Both the position numbers and the translations under genes were made by a program. A stretch of 64,000 bases of DNA from Leptolyngbya sp. SIO1E4 (GTDB taxonomy: Bacteria; Cyanobacteriota; Cyanobacteriia; Phormidesmidales; Phormidesmidaceae): contig JAAHFU020000001.1 of the NCBI GenBank assembly GCA_010672825.2, positions 2,356,001 to 2,420,000 of the forward strand, given 5' to 3'. Positions within the stretch are counted from its first letter, which is position 1. The number at the start of each line of letters is the position of its first letter. Positions 18,811 to 27,409 of the stretch are shown piece by piece. The notes beneath the pieces were generated by a model that worked only from the letters and a program-made list of their open reading frames with translations, was not told where the DNA came from and made no database searches.

Positions 18811-19117
18811 GCTTCTGAGAAGAATTCCAAAGGGCAGAGAACTGAACCGTCTATCTAAGTAGACTGCATTTAATCCTATCGGGTTTGGTTACGACCACGC
18901 GAGTAGGGAATGCAGCTCTGTAAGATAAACGTTACTTGGAAGGGTTATAGACTTCTTTAAAGTCACAACCAGTCAGGCAGCCATAGCGTCGTTACAAACC
19001 ATTGGAAATAGGGAGTTTCAGGGCTTCGTAAGTTTGTCCGAACTGCCTACATATTCGGGTGGATGGAACCAGGCTATCGCTAAATGTCGCTGACTAGGCT
19101 GCGGGCAAATTATCAGG
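18811..19117. other. Divergent spacer upstream of accD
   Basis: 307 bases between accD (minus) and the squalene/phytoene-synthase-like gene (plus), presumably with both promoters. I see no ORF, repeat or RNA gene. Confidence 0.4.
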
Positions 19118-20167
19118 GTGTTTCACAAAATGATGAAGATTTCTAAAGAGGTCGCCTCTTCTGAATATGATGCGATCGCGAACGATGCTCTCAAAGATGA
19201 AGACAACGGTGTTTGGTTAGCGAGTCTACCTAAAAGCATTCAGTCAGTATGGATAGAACGATTTTATTGGATTCGCTGGGTCGATCGGCTGGCTGAGCAA
19301 GATCAGCTTGTTCAGCCTGGGGGGCAACAGTTCCCAGCTTTTTGTCAGGCCTGGCAGCGATTACGGCAGCAGAGGCAGCTTTCACCCCCTGATCGATCTT
19401 GGGTCGTACTCCAGCAGATTGAGGCCTGCTGGTTCCGGGGGGATAACTATGGCAGCTTCCATCAAATGGAAATCGAGGCTTGGGATTGTTATATGGCAGC
19501 CATTTTGGATTATCATCAGCCAACGCTTACGCTAGCAACTTTAGAAGACTATGAGATCATGCTAGACCGGTTGGCAGGAGCCTGTTTTCGACTGCTACCT
19601 TTTTTGGAAGACCACCAACGGGCGATCGTCGGCGGGTTTGGAATCATTGACCAGTTTTACAACAACCTTCGGGATTTGTATGAAGATTCTCGCCGAGGAA
19701 TTTGCTATTTCCCGACGGTCTTGCTGAATCGGTTTGGGGTTTCCCGACAGGAAATTTTAGATTTGAGCTGCTTCAACAATCCCGGGTATATCGTGCTGAT
19801 GAAGTATTGGGTAGACACCTATTTGCCCCAGTTACAGCAGCGACATCTTGCCAGAATTTCGGTGAAAGATTTTCATCCCGTTTGGCAACACTTAATGGCC
19901 TGGTTCATTTACCGATACCGTCGACTGGAGCGCATTTTGCGGGCGTGTCAATACAATTTTGAGACATTTGCAACCCGTTACTGGCAGGTGGTGCAGCAAG
20001 ATTTGAGGCAGCAGGCTGCCGCTAACCAGCCATTTCCATTGCAGCCGCAGACGCTAGTAGAGGCGCCTAATCTGGCTATCTTTTTCAACCCCAATTCGTC
20101 TGACCTGGCTGCGTCAGAGCCCCTACAGCTTGCCTCGACAACTGCTTTAGTCCAAACGTTTGGTTAA
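19118..20167 (+). CDS. Squalene/phytoene synthase-like protein with degenerate first Asp motif
   Basis: All-alpha protein of 349 residues resembling head-to-head prenyl synthases. The second metal motif is well kept: FYNNLRDLYEDSRRGICYFP (180-199) matches the NxLRDxxEDxxxGRxYLP pattern of phytoene and squalene synthases. At the expected first motif the sequence is WIRWVDRLAEQD (51-62): one Asp is kept (D56) but the adjacent Asp is Arg. The enzyme could have altered activity, or be a non-catalytic relative; I cannot tell which. The last 40 residues are low-complexity. Its stop abuts the stop of the convergent prepilin peptidase gene with no base between. No carotenoid or hopanoid genes are adjacent. 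Confidence 0.7.
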   Translation: MFHKMMKISKEVASSEYDAIANDALKDEDNGVWLASLPKSIQSVWIERFYWIRWVDRLAEQDQLVQPGGQQFPAFCQAWQRLRQQRQLSPPDRSWVVLQQIEACWFRGDNYGSFHQMEIEAWDCYMAAILDYHQPTLTLATLEDYEIMLDRLAGACFRLLPFLEDHQRAIVGGFGIIDQFYNNLRDLYEDSRRGICYFPTVLLNRFGVSRQEILDLSCFNNPGYIVLMKYWVDTYLPQLQQRHLARISVKDFHPVWQHLMAWFIYRYRRLERILRACQYNFETFATRYWQVVQQDLRQQAAANQPFPLQPQTLVEAPNLAIFFNPNSSDLAASEPLQLASTTALVQTFG

Positions 20168-21004
20168 CTAAGCAGCAAAAGGAAAAAATAGCTGTAAATA
20201 TCCGTTAATTAAGCGATCGCCCCAAAAAAGGGCGATCGCGGCCCCGAGGGCTAAAAAGGGGCCAAAGGGAATCGGGGTTCTGCGACTGAGGAGACCCAGA
20301 AAGATGGCGCCACCACCAATAAATGCCCCTAACGCGCATGCCAGGAAGCTACTCAGCAACATTCCCTGCCAGCCTAACCAAGCTCCCAATAAGGCCGCGA
20401 GTTTGCCATCTCCCCCACCCATCACGGTTTGCCCCATCAAGAATGAGCCAATACCGCCAATCAGGTCGAAGATCCAAAGCCCTAACACGGCCCCCACCAC
20501 CGCGGCCATTAACCCTTGTGCTCCTGCAGATATGGTCCAGGGTTCCCCGGGGGAAACGACAATCGTTTGAACAATCAGGCCAAGCAGAAGGCCAGATTGA
20601 GTCAATGGGTTAGGTAAGGTCAAGGTGTCTAGGTCGATAAATGTGAGGGCCAGCAACCAACTCAGCAAAAGCCAGGCGCTGACAGTCGCCCCTGCTAAGC
20701 CAAACTGCCAAAAGGCCGCAAGAAATAACCCGCCAGTAATTGCCTCAATGAGCGGATACCGGGCCGCGATCGGGGCTCGACAGTAGCGGCAGCGACCCTG
20801 CAGCCACAGCCAGCCTAAAACCGGCACGTTGTCATAGGGCCGGAGGCGATGGTGGCAGTGGGGGCATCGTGAAGGCGGGTGTAGAAGTGAGAGCCCTGCT
20901 GGGATACGGTAAATGACCACATTGAGAAAGCTGCCTACCGATGCCCCAAACGCAAAGATAAGCAGTGAAGCTAGGCCGTCAATCCAAGAAATCGATAAAC
21001 CCAA
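20168..21004 (-). CDS. pilD: Prepilin peptidase (type IV leader peptidase/methyltransferase)
   Basis: Inner-membrane aspartyl protease that cleaves and N-methylates type IV prepilins, required for piliation, motility and competence. The 278-residue protein has an N-terminal membrane segment, the cytoplasmic zinc domain (C47, C50, C72, C75), then several membrane spans with the two catalytic Asp regions FIDLD (D124) and GGGDGK. All hallmarks are present. No pilin or pilus-assembly gene is near, as is usual for pilD in cyanobacteria. Two HIP1 octamers in the 3' end form a perfect hairpin (20213-20239). Confidence 0.95.
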   Translation of the reverse strand: MGLSISWIDGLASLLIFAFGASVGSFLNVVIYRIPAGLSLLHPPSRCPHCHHRLRPYDNVPVLGWLWLQGRCRYCRAPIAARYPLIEAITGGLFLAAFWQFGLAGATVSAWLLLSWLLALTFIDLDTLTLPNPLTQSGLLLGLIVQTIVVSPGEPWTISAGAQGLMAAVVGAVLGLWIFDLIGGIGSFLMGQTVMGGGDGKLAALLGAWLGWQGMLLSSFLACALGAFIGGGAIFLGLLSRRTPIPFGPFLALGAAIALFWGDRLINGYLQLFFPFAA

Positions 21005-21132
21005 AGAGATCGCCCGTAAACAAAAACCTACAGGGACACGGTTAAGATATCGCCATTCCCCCCATTCATAGGGAACCTGTAGAATCTGGCTAACCTCACC
21101 CCAAAGCGTGGTTGAGGCTTCATCCCAATCCC

Positions 21133-21411
21133 TTAATGAATATCAGGCTCGATCTGATTGAGGGGGATAAAACATTCGCTGGGTAATAGAACCGGGCGAT
21201 CGCCAAAAATGAGTTTGCCGCGTCGGGTTTTGCGGCTAATGGCCACTCCAATGGGGCGCTGCATGTCATCAGGATGCACCTCATAATAGGTGCGATAAAT
21301 GTGTCGCGCTGCCTTCAACAATGCTGGGTTGAATATGGCAGCAGCCCCCGGGATCGCATCTGCTTTGGGCAACCTTGGTGCCGGTGGGAGCGGCTGATGA
21401 TAGCTTTGCAC
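21133..21411 (-). CDS. Small hypothetical protein
   Basis: 92 residues, soluble, not recognised. The middle (LLKAARHIYRTYYEVHPDDM) is helical and basic; the end (KLIFGDRPVLLPSECFIPL) looks like beta strands. Protein-like composition and codon use, and a position upstream of pilD on the same strand with 128 bases between, support a real gene, but there is no family identification. It could be co-transcribed with pilD. Confidence 0.5.
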   Translation of the reverse strand: MQSYHQPLPPAPRLPKADAIPGAAAIFNPALLKAARHIYRTYYEVHPDDMQRPIGVAISRKTRRGKLIFGDRPVLLPSECFIPLNQIEPDIH

Positions 21412-21506
21412 AGCTCAGGAACCCCTAGTCATTTTAATCAAAACGTTAACCGAATATAGCAAGACTGTAATCGATCTCCCGGGCGGCGGCAAATTCGCAA
21501 AACTTC

Positions 21507-22589
21507 TTAAGCAAGGGCTTTTAACAAAACATCCCCCATTTCCTGACAGCCCACAGCAGTCATGCCGTCAGCCATGATATCTCCAGTTCGGTAGCCCTGA
21601 TCTAAGACCTTGATCACAGCTGTTTCAATCTGACCTGCTGCTTCAGGCTGGTTGAGGCCGTAGCGCAACATCATCGCAGCGCTGAGCACCTGTGCAAGGG
21701 GGTTGGCTTTATCTTGCCCGGCGATGTCAGGAGCAGAACCGTGGACGGGTTCAAACACGCCAGGGCCATCAGCACCCAAACTGGCCGAAGGCAACATGCC
21801 AATGCTGCCCGTCAGCATAGCTGCAGCATCTGACAAAATGTCTCCAAATAAGTTGCCAGTCACGATAGTGTCAAATTGTTTAGGCCACCGCACTAGCTGC
21901 ATAGCCGCATTATCGACATACATGTGCGACAGCTCTACATCAGCATAATCCGTCGCGAGGTGGGTGATGCGATCGCGCCAAAGCTGCGAGACTTCTAACA
22001 CATTAGCCTTGTCTACAGAGCAAAGCCGACCCTGGCGTTTCTGGGCGGTCTCAAATGCGACCCGACCAATGCGATCAATTTCGCTGTCTTTGTAACCCAT
22101 GGTGTTGACACCGCGCTTCTCCCCCGTTTCAGCTTCAAAGATGCCTTTGGGTTGTCCAAAGTAGATGCCACCAGTGAGTTCACGCACCACCATGATATCT
22201 ACCCCTTCAACCACTTCTCGCTTCAGGGAGGAGGCATCAATGAGCTGCGGCAGAATGGTTGCAGGGCGGAGATTGGCAAAGAGTGCAAGTCCAGCTCGTA
22301 ACCCCAGTAGTCCGGTTTCGGGGCGCAGATGACGGGGCAATGTGTCCCACTTGTAGCCTCCGATCGCAGCCAATAGCACCGCGTCGCTCTGGCGACAGGC
22401 TGCCAGGGTGGCATCAGGTAGCGGCACCCCTGTCTCATCAATTGCTGATCCCCCAATTAAGGCTTCCTGAAAATCAAAAGCGAGATTCAGCTGGCTGCCG
22501 ACTTGTTTCAGTACCTCGACTGTTACAGCAATGATTTCAGGCCCGATGCCGTCGCCTGGGAGTAGGGTAATGCGGAAAGTTTGCGTCAT
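21507..22589 (-). CDS. leuB: 3-Isopropylmalate dehydrogenase
   Basis: NAD-dependent oxidative decarboxylase of the leucine pathway. The 360 residues include the N-terminal [13 protein letters not shown], the substrate-specificity helix [13 protein letters not shown], the catalytic region with [11 protein letters not shown], the Lys/Asp block [13 protein letters not shown], and the NAD signature [16 protein letters not shown]. Length and residues are typical. Other leu genes are absent, so it is a single-gene unit. It diverges from the esterase gene; the two starts are about 140 bases apart. Confidence 0.97.
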   Translation of the reverse strand: MTQTFRITLLPGDGIGPEIIAVTVEVLKQVGSQLNLAFDFQEALIGGSAIDETGVPLPDATLAACRQSDAVLLAAIGGYKWDTLPRHLRPETGLLGLRAGLALFANLRPATILPQLIDASSLKREVVEGVDIMVVRELTGGIYFGQPKGIFEAETGEKRGVNTMGYKDSEIDRIGRVAFETAQKRQGRLCSVDKANVLEVSQLWRDRITHLATDYADVELSHMYVDNAAMQLVRWPKQFDTIVTGNLFGDILSDAAAMLTGSIGMLPSASLGADGPGVFEPVHGSAPDIAGQDKANPLAQVLSAAMMLRYGLNQPEAAGQIETAVIKVLDQGYRTGDIMADGMTAVGCQEMGDVLLKALA

Positions 22590-22725
22590 AGATTTGCGGG
22601 ATCAGTCAGTAGCAGCAGCGGGTTCTAGGATAGAGCGAAGGCGAACCCAAGGGCGTATTATCCTACTTCTGGGTCAGGTCGCTCAACCGTTTACCCCGCC
22701 GGGATCATTACACACATTGCCTTGC

Positions 22726-23376
22726 ATGGACTATCTCTATTTCCATGGGTTTGCCTCTAGCCCCCAATCAGCAAAAGCCCAATTTTTAAAGACTCGATTT
22801 CAAGCGCTTGGGCAACCCCTGCATATCTTGGATTTGAACCAGAATGATTTCATGCATTTAACCCTGAGTCGACAAATTCAACAGGGGGTAGAGTGGATCG
22901 TGGGGCGGGATCAGGTCACGCTAATCGGCTCTAGTTTTGGAGGCCTGACTGCTGCGTGGATTGCCCAACAGCCTTCGGTGAACAATCAAATTCAGCATTT
23001 GGTACTCTTAGCACCAGCTTTTCAATTTTTGGCCCAATGGCTTCCTCGGCTAGGGGCAGAGACCGTTACCCACTGGCAAACTGAGGGTTACTTAGCGGTT
23101 TATCACTACGGGATGGCGCAGAAGCTTCCCCTCGCTTATACCTTTGTGGTAGATGCTCAAGGCTATGACGAGGCGCATCTCAAAACCCCGATCCCCACGC
23201 TAATTCTCCACGGGCGTCATGATGAAGTGATTGATGCGCAGGCCAGCCGAGACTATGCAGCCCTGCGTCCCTGGGTGCAGCTCACAGAATTTGATAGCGA
23301 CCACAGCCTTGCCAATGTTCATCAGCCCATTTGGGACGCAATTCAGACGTTTTTAGCACTCCCTGCTCCGAGTTAG
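22726..23376 (+). CDS. YqiA-like alpha/beta hydrolase (esterase)
   Basis: Small cytoplasmic esterase-type hydrolase of about 216 residues. It starts MDYLYFHGFASSPQSAKA, the pattern of the YqiA/UPF0227-type family, with nucleophile elbow GSSFGG, acid in LHGRHDEVID and histidine in FDSDHSLAN, giving a full Ser-Asp-His triad. The ATG at 22726 is preferred over a frame 65 codons longer that overlaps leuB on the other strand and has no conserved sequence. The physiological substrate is unknown. It is followed by hisC 77 bases downstream on the same strand. Confidence 0.85.
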   Translation: MDYLYFHGFASSPQSAKAQFLKTRFQALGQPLHILDLNQNDFMHLTLSRQIQQGVEWIVGRDQVTLIGSSFGGLTAAWIAQQPSVNNQIQHLVLLAPAFQFLAQWLPRLGAETVTHWQTEGYLAVYHYGMAQKLPLAYTFVVDAQGYDEAHLKTPIPTLILHGRHDEVIDAQASRDYAALRPWVQLTEFDSDHSLANVHQPIWDAIQTFLALPAPS

Positions 23377-23453
23377 TTGAATGCCAGACGGTGTGTCAAA
23401 CATCAGGAGATGGTAAGCGATAATAAAGCCTTGTTGCTTGCTACCTTGCCTTA

Positions 23454-24578
23454 ATGTCTGTGTTTATCCGGCCAGATTTACTGGCATTTGCCGCCTACAG
23501 CGCCCACCCTCAGGCCGCGGACGCCGATCTGCCTGACGTGATTGATTATTTAGATACCAACGAGTGCTCCTATGATTTGCCACTCGCGTTGAAGGAAAAG
23601 TTAGCGTGGCAATACCAAAGGACGATTGCGGCTAACCGGTATCCCGATGGCGGGCAGGGGAAATTAAAGGCCGCCATCGCTCAGTATGTAACGACTTCTG
23701 CCTCTCTTGCGGCTCAGGCGATTACGGCTAAACACGTCTCCGTCGGCAATGGCTCAGATGAGCTGATCCGATCTCTCCTCATTGCCACCTGTGCCGGTCG
23801 ATCTGGTGCAGTTCTGGTTGCAGCTCCCACCTTCTCAATGTACAAAATCTTGGCCCAAACCTTAGGGATTCCTGTGGTGACGGTGGGGCGTGATGAGCAG
23901 ACATTTGAGGTCGATTTAAACGCGGCTCAGGCAGCTATTGAAGGGAACTCAGACCCCATCCGCGTGGTCTTTATGGTGTCGCCTAATTCCCCTACAGGCA
24001 ATGGATTAACCACAGCAGAGTTAGCCTGGCTGCGACAGTTACCCCAAAATGTTTTGGTGGTCGTCGATGAGGCCTATTTTGAATTCAGCCAACAAACCAC
24101 GGTGGCTGATGCGATTTCCCGTCCTAACTGGGTGGTAACCCGTACCTTCTCAAAAGCGTTTCGATTGGCGGCCCATCGGGTTGGCTATGCGATCGCGGCC
24201 CCCAGCCTTGTGCAAGTACTCGAGAAAGTTCGACTACCCTACAACCTACCCAGCTTTTCCCAAGCAGCCGCCCAGTTAGCCCTAACTCATTATCAGGAAC
24301 TTTTAGGAATGATCCCAGAAGTCCAGGCAGAACGCGATCGCCTGACCGCAGCGATGGAGGCATTATCCGATTTTCAGGTATGGCCGAGCGCGGCTAACTT
24401 TCTATACTGTCGTCCCACGAAGGCCAGGGCAGAGCGTGTTTTTATACACCTCCGACAGCAGGGCACTTATATTCGTCAGACAGGCGGTGGATTAAGAATC
24501 ACAATTGGCACACCCGAGGAAAACTCCAGAACCCTTACACACCTAAAACACGCTTTAGATGCAGAGACAGAGTCCTGA
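23454..24578 (+). CDS. hisC: Histidinol-phosphate aminotransferase
   Basis: PLP enzyme of fold type I for the seventh step of histidine synthesis. The 374 residues carry LDTNECSYDLP at the N-terminus, NRYPDGGQ, GNGSDELI, SPNSPTGNGL, the DEAYFEF Asp that binds the PLP nitrogen, and the Schiff-base Lys in TRTFSKAFRLAAHRVGY. C-terminal RITIGTPEEN is typical. Some cyanobacterial homologues also act on other phospho- or aromatic substrates, so the name reflects closest family rather than proven specificity. The weak hairpin after the stop (24595-24611) may be its terminator. Confidence 0.9.
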   Translation: MSVFIRPDLLAFAAYSAHPQAADADLPDVIDYLDTNECSYDLPLALKEKLAWQYQRTIAANRYPDGGQGKLKAAIAQYVTTSASLAAQAITAKHVSVGNGSDELIRSLLIATCAGRSGAVLVAAPTFSMYKILAQTLGIPVVTVGRDEQTFEVDLNAAQAAIEGNSDPIRVVFMVSPNSPTGNGLTTAELAWLRQLPQNVLVVVDEAYFEFSQQTTVADAISRPNWVVTRTFSKAFRLAAHRVGYAIAAPSLVQVLEKVRLPYNLPSFSQAAAQLALTHYQELLGMIPEVQAERDRLTAAMEALSDFQVWPSAANFLYCRPTKARAERVFIHLRQQGTYIRQTGGGLRITIGTPEENSRTLTHLKHALDAETES

Positions 24579-24594
24579 GGATGAGATTGATAAA

Positions 24595-24611
24595 AGCCGT
24601 TTGAAACGGCT
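24595..24611. terminator. Possible weak terminator after hisC
   Basis: AGCCGTT/AACGGCT with loop TGA, 17 bases after the hisC stop and between convergent genes. It is GC-rich but followed only by a short A run, so termination is tentative. Confidence 0.4.
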
Positions 24612-24683
24612 GATCAAAAATGATTGAAAATGTGCGCCTAAAATCAGCCCTTATGAAGTTAATCGCAGAGTAACAGGTGTGAA

Positions 24684-25157
24684 CTACAGATTATGTCGGG
24701 CTTGGCGCACGGTATGAGGGAAGACGCCAACAAGTAATGAAAAGGCCTCATCAGGTACGCTGTCTAAAATTGACTGATCGAAGTAGGTCTTAAACTGCTC
24801 AAGAATCATTTGAGCTCGCTCAAGTGGAACTGGCTTATCGGTAAAATTCTGAGTCAGGCGCACCCATTGGAGCCGGATCCGAATCGCTTTCTGTTGCTCC
24901 TCATAAGACCTGGGTTCAACCAGAGAAAGATTGCCTAAGGCCGTTATTTGTGTGCAGGCAGTGTCTAGTACACCACCGACTGCCGCCCCAGGCCCTGCAA
25001 ACTCGGCATGAAACTTCTTATAAACAACAATTCCGTTGCGACGGCGACTATTGACAATCCATAATTTGCCGTCATTGATTTGATCTAAGACCACATCCGT
25101 TTCAGGTTGCTGCTTCACAGGGGACTGGATCACATCGTCTCGATAGGTCGGAAGCAT
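24684..25157 (-). CDS. Conserved-looking hypothetical protein
   Basis: 157-residue soluble protein, not recognised. An N-terminal part with beta character (DGKLWIVNSRRRNGIVVYKKFHA) is followed by an alpha-helical C-terminus (RAQMILEQFKTYFDQSILDSV...FSLLVGVFPHTVRQARH). The mixed, ordered composition makes a real gene likely. It has no signal peptide or membrane span. It is convergent with hisC; upstream lies a gene-free stretch of nearly 1 kb. No function can be proposed. Confidence 0.65.
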   Translation of the reverse strand: MLPTYRDDVIQSPVKQQPETDVVLDQINDGKLWIVNSRRRNGIVVYKKFHAEFAGPGAAVGGVLDTACTQITALGNLSLVEPRSYEEQQKAIRIRLQWVRLTQNFTDKPVPLERAQMILEQFKTYFDQSILDSVPDEAFSLLVGVFPHTVRQARHNL

Positions 25158-25487
25158 AGTAGCAAATTGGTGCCTTTGAAGCTTGGTGGTTTTTCGAAGA
25201 TTGCCTGTAACCTACGTGAACTCCACCGAAGAATTGGGTAGGCATCAATGGGGCAAGTGGAAGAGCATGCAGTTTCCTGATTTCAATTTCATTTTAGGGG
25301 AACGATCCTGATAAAAACGATTTTCTCCACAGGTCTCTCTAAAGCTCTGGTAAAGATCTCAGAGAACCAAGATGAGATCTTCATAAACCCGGTTCATAAA
25401 GCTTCACCCCGGTGCTTTAAGAATACCCGTGCGATTGCTGAGATATCAGGAGGATCCTTTTTATTGATTGTTGTAAGTTCTCAAAAA

Positions 25488-25583
25488 AGAAGGTTCTAAC
25501 TTGCGTTTCCTCGCTATGCTAGGGGTACAGCATTCTTGAGCTTATTCGCAAAACTCATGAATCCTATAGGGCTAGAACCTTCT
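25488..25583. ncRNA. Candidate structured RNA: three nested stems
   Basis: Outer stem AGAAGGTTCTA (25488-25498) with TAGAACCTTCT (25573-25583), middle stem TTGCG (25501-25505) with CGCAA (25547-25551), inner stem ATGCT (25516-25520) with AGCAT (25529-25533, loop AGGGGTAC). All are perfect and correctly nested. No matching RNA family comes to mind; the strand is unknown. Confidence 0.35.
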
Positions 25584-25607
25584 GCAATTCTGCCCTCTGC
25601 AAATACT

Positions 25608-25729
25608 GATGAACGGGAGTCCGTTTCAGTCTTCACTGACGCTCCTGATTAGGCATCAAGCAAAGGGTAACTGACGCCTCAAGATCGTTCATGCTGGCAT
25701 CAACCTCGGTTGCCAGGTCAGATATGAAC
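25608..25729. ncRNA. Candidate structured RNA: two further nested hairpins
   Basis: First hairpin: GGAG (25616-25619) with CTCC (25642-25645) encloses TCAGT (25626-25630) with ACTGA (25635-25639), loop CTTC. Second: GTTCAT (25687-25692) with ATGAAC (25724-25729) encloses TGGC (25695-25698) with GCCA (25712-25715) and AAC/GTT around CTCG. They may belong to one RNA with the preceding element. Confidence 0.3.
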
Positions 25730-25920
25730 CATGCGCAGTTCATAGAAACAGATTGGCTCTATCAAATCTGTTCCGGAGAAGGCCTAGATACCGATGGAAC
25801 AACTGTAGGCAGAGTATTTAGCGAACATCTCAAAAAAACTGCGAATCCGATAGAGAATGTCTGATCTCGAATCGGGAGTTCTCTGATCTGCCCAAAATAG
25901 GCGGGTGAACTAAATGCCTG

Positions 25921-25998
25921 CTCCTGTAGGAGACGGTAGAGTCTGAGTCGTCAGTTTAGAGCGATGAGATCGCCTGCAGCCTCAATCGGGATCGCTCT
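25921..25998. repeat. Adjacent inverted repeats upstream of lipoprotein gene
   Basis: CTCCTGTAGGAG (25921-25932) is a small perfect hairpin. AGAGCGAT (25958-25965) pairs with ATCGCTCT (25991-25998). They lie 130-200 bases before the lipoprotein start and could form part of its leader. Confidence 0.4.
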
Positions 25999-26124
25999 TC
26001 CTCCACAGGTTGGGCGTAGCCATGAGGGCCGAGTGTGGGCGATCGCAAATAGCGAGAATGACCCATGAGTCATTCGCAAGCCATCTCATTTTGTTGGTAA
26101 TGGGGACGTTGGAGACTTAGCCAG

Positions 26125-26790
26125 ATGAAAAGGAAACAAACCTGGCAAACTTTGAAACTAGCAACTGTTGGTCTCGTGATGTTAGGGCTAAGTGGGTGCC
26201 CAGAGCCTTCTAGTCCGACGCTGTCTCATCCAGTATCAGCGACAGAAGCGATCCCGGTTGCCCAGGCCGCGACATCCCCTGCGGTCGGAGGGGATGCTGG
26301 GCCTCAGTCAGTTAATTTTGAGGTGTGTGGTTATTTGCCTGATTGGGAACGGCCCGACCTTGAAACCCAAACTGCTGAATTGAATAATAATCCTCGTTAT
26401 GCCGGAGAGCTTGATGAAGACCCCTTAAAAAGCCTATCTGAGAAATTCTGGAATGAGTTTATTTTTACCTTTACGACCTATGGCTTAAGTGCTCGGGTAG
26501 AGCCGACATATCTCAGTGGCGTCTGGACTGCGATTGACGGTATGGAGGCGTGTCATGGAGGCGATCGCCCAGAAGCGATTAATCAAGGGCAGTGGGCAGA
26601 GATGTGGCTCATTGGGCACCAGGTTCTCTCAATAGAATGGTCTGGGGATCACTACCAAATTACGGTAGAATCCACCCCTCGAGGTCTCCAGTTCGTTCAA
26701 TTTGAGCGTTTTGAGACCAATGGAACCCTGCCCATCGTCGTCGTCGAGATCAATGGGACAGAGGTTGCAGCAATTTCTGGAGACGGCTGA
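26125..26790 (+). CDS. Putative lipoprotein, unknown function
   Basis: 221 residues with an N-terminal lipoprotein signal: basic start, hydrophobic core ATVGLVMLGL, lipobox LSGC (Cys at about residue 25). After a Pro/Ala/Ser-rich tether, an ordered domain starts near residue 62 (VNFEVCGYLPDWERPDLETQ) with conserved-looking aromatic residues and a second Cys (ACHGGDR) that could pair with the first in the periplasm. I do not recognise the fold. It should be anchored in the periplasm or outer membrane. A strong terminator follows. Confidence 0.7.
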   Translation: MKRKQTWQTLKLATVGLVMLGLSGCPEPSSPTLSHPVSATEAIPVAQAATSPAVGGDAGPQSVNFEVCGYLPDWERPDLETQTAELNNNPRYAGELDEDPLKSLSEKFWNEFIFTFTTYGLSARVEPTYLSGVWTAIDGMEACHGGDRPEAINQGQWAEMWLIGHQVLSIEWSGDHYQITVESTPRGLQFVQFERFETNGTLPIVVVEINGTEVAAISGDG

Positions 26791-26864
26791 TGGATAGCGC
26801 GAGTCGTTTTGATTAAGGGAGCCAGCGCCACCCTGATACGTCGCACAGCATCATAATGCTCTGC

Positions 26865-26906
26865 GACAATGCCCTAAGCGAGTCGATAACCGCTTAGGGC
26901 ATTGTC
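26865..26906. terminator. 16-bp perfect hairpin after lipoprotein gene
   Basis: GACAATGCCCTAAGCG (26865-26880) pairs perfectly with CGCTTAGGGCATTGTC (26891-26906), ten-base loop. It stands 75 bases after the stop codon. The T run is short, but stem strength makes a terminator or processing site likely. Confidence 0.65.
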
Positions 26907-27068
26907 TTACCTGACACAAGTGGGAACGTTTATAAGCTGGAAAAATAGAACCCTCGCAGGACAGTTGCCGGGATTCTTGAGTCCTGCAGACAGTCTTGAC
27001 TCTGTGCAGTTAGAGGAAATTAAAGGTAAAACCCTAGGAGAAGCTACCCTGAACGATTCAAGGGGCCT

Positions 27069-27296
27069 TTAAAGCCAGCCAGCACTGATAACGACCGTTA
27101 AACCCATAAAGAGCACTGTCAATGTCCAAGTTGCTCTGTTAAGGGTCGTTTCAGCACTCTTTGTGCTGGTAAACAGCTGTGCCTGTCCACCCAGAGCACC
27201 CAGGCCATCCCCTTTAGGACTATGGAGCAAAACTAACACGGTCAACCCGATGGCAGAAATTGCCCAGATAGCCTTAACTATGGTGATTGCAGTCAT
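27069..27296 (-). CDS. secG: Protein-export membrane protein SecG
   Basis: Small auxiliary subunit of the SecYEG translocon. The 75 residues contain two membrane spans (IVKAIWAISAIGLTVLVLL and TLTVLFMGLTVVISAGWL) joined by the family's Gly-rich loop HSPKGDGLGALGGQAQLF. It lies 113 bases downstream of gpmI on the same strand, an association I recall from other cyanobacteria, so the two are probably co-transcribed. Confidence 0.93.
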   Translation of the reverse strand: MTAITIVKAIWAISAIGLTVLVLLHSPKGDGLGALGGQAQLFTSTKSAETTLNRATWTLTVLFMGLTVVISAGWL

Positions 27297-27409
27297 AAAA
27301 TCAGCCTCTCATTGCGCTTCAATCACTGTTGGCCTGAAGCAGCCTTAAAAAATTCCATTCCAGTATCCTAACGTGGAATATACCCGTATCCACAGTTTCG
27401 CTATCGAGC

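Larger units (their letters stand above)
25158..26124. other. 967-base gene-free region with nested inverted repeats
   Basis: The longest non-coding stretch in the window. No frame shows protein-like sequence, yet between 25488 and 25998 several inverted repeats nest within one another (listed separately). It could hold a structured non-coding RNA, a long leader of the lipoprotein gene at 26125, or a decayed mobile element. Confidence 0.55.
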
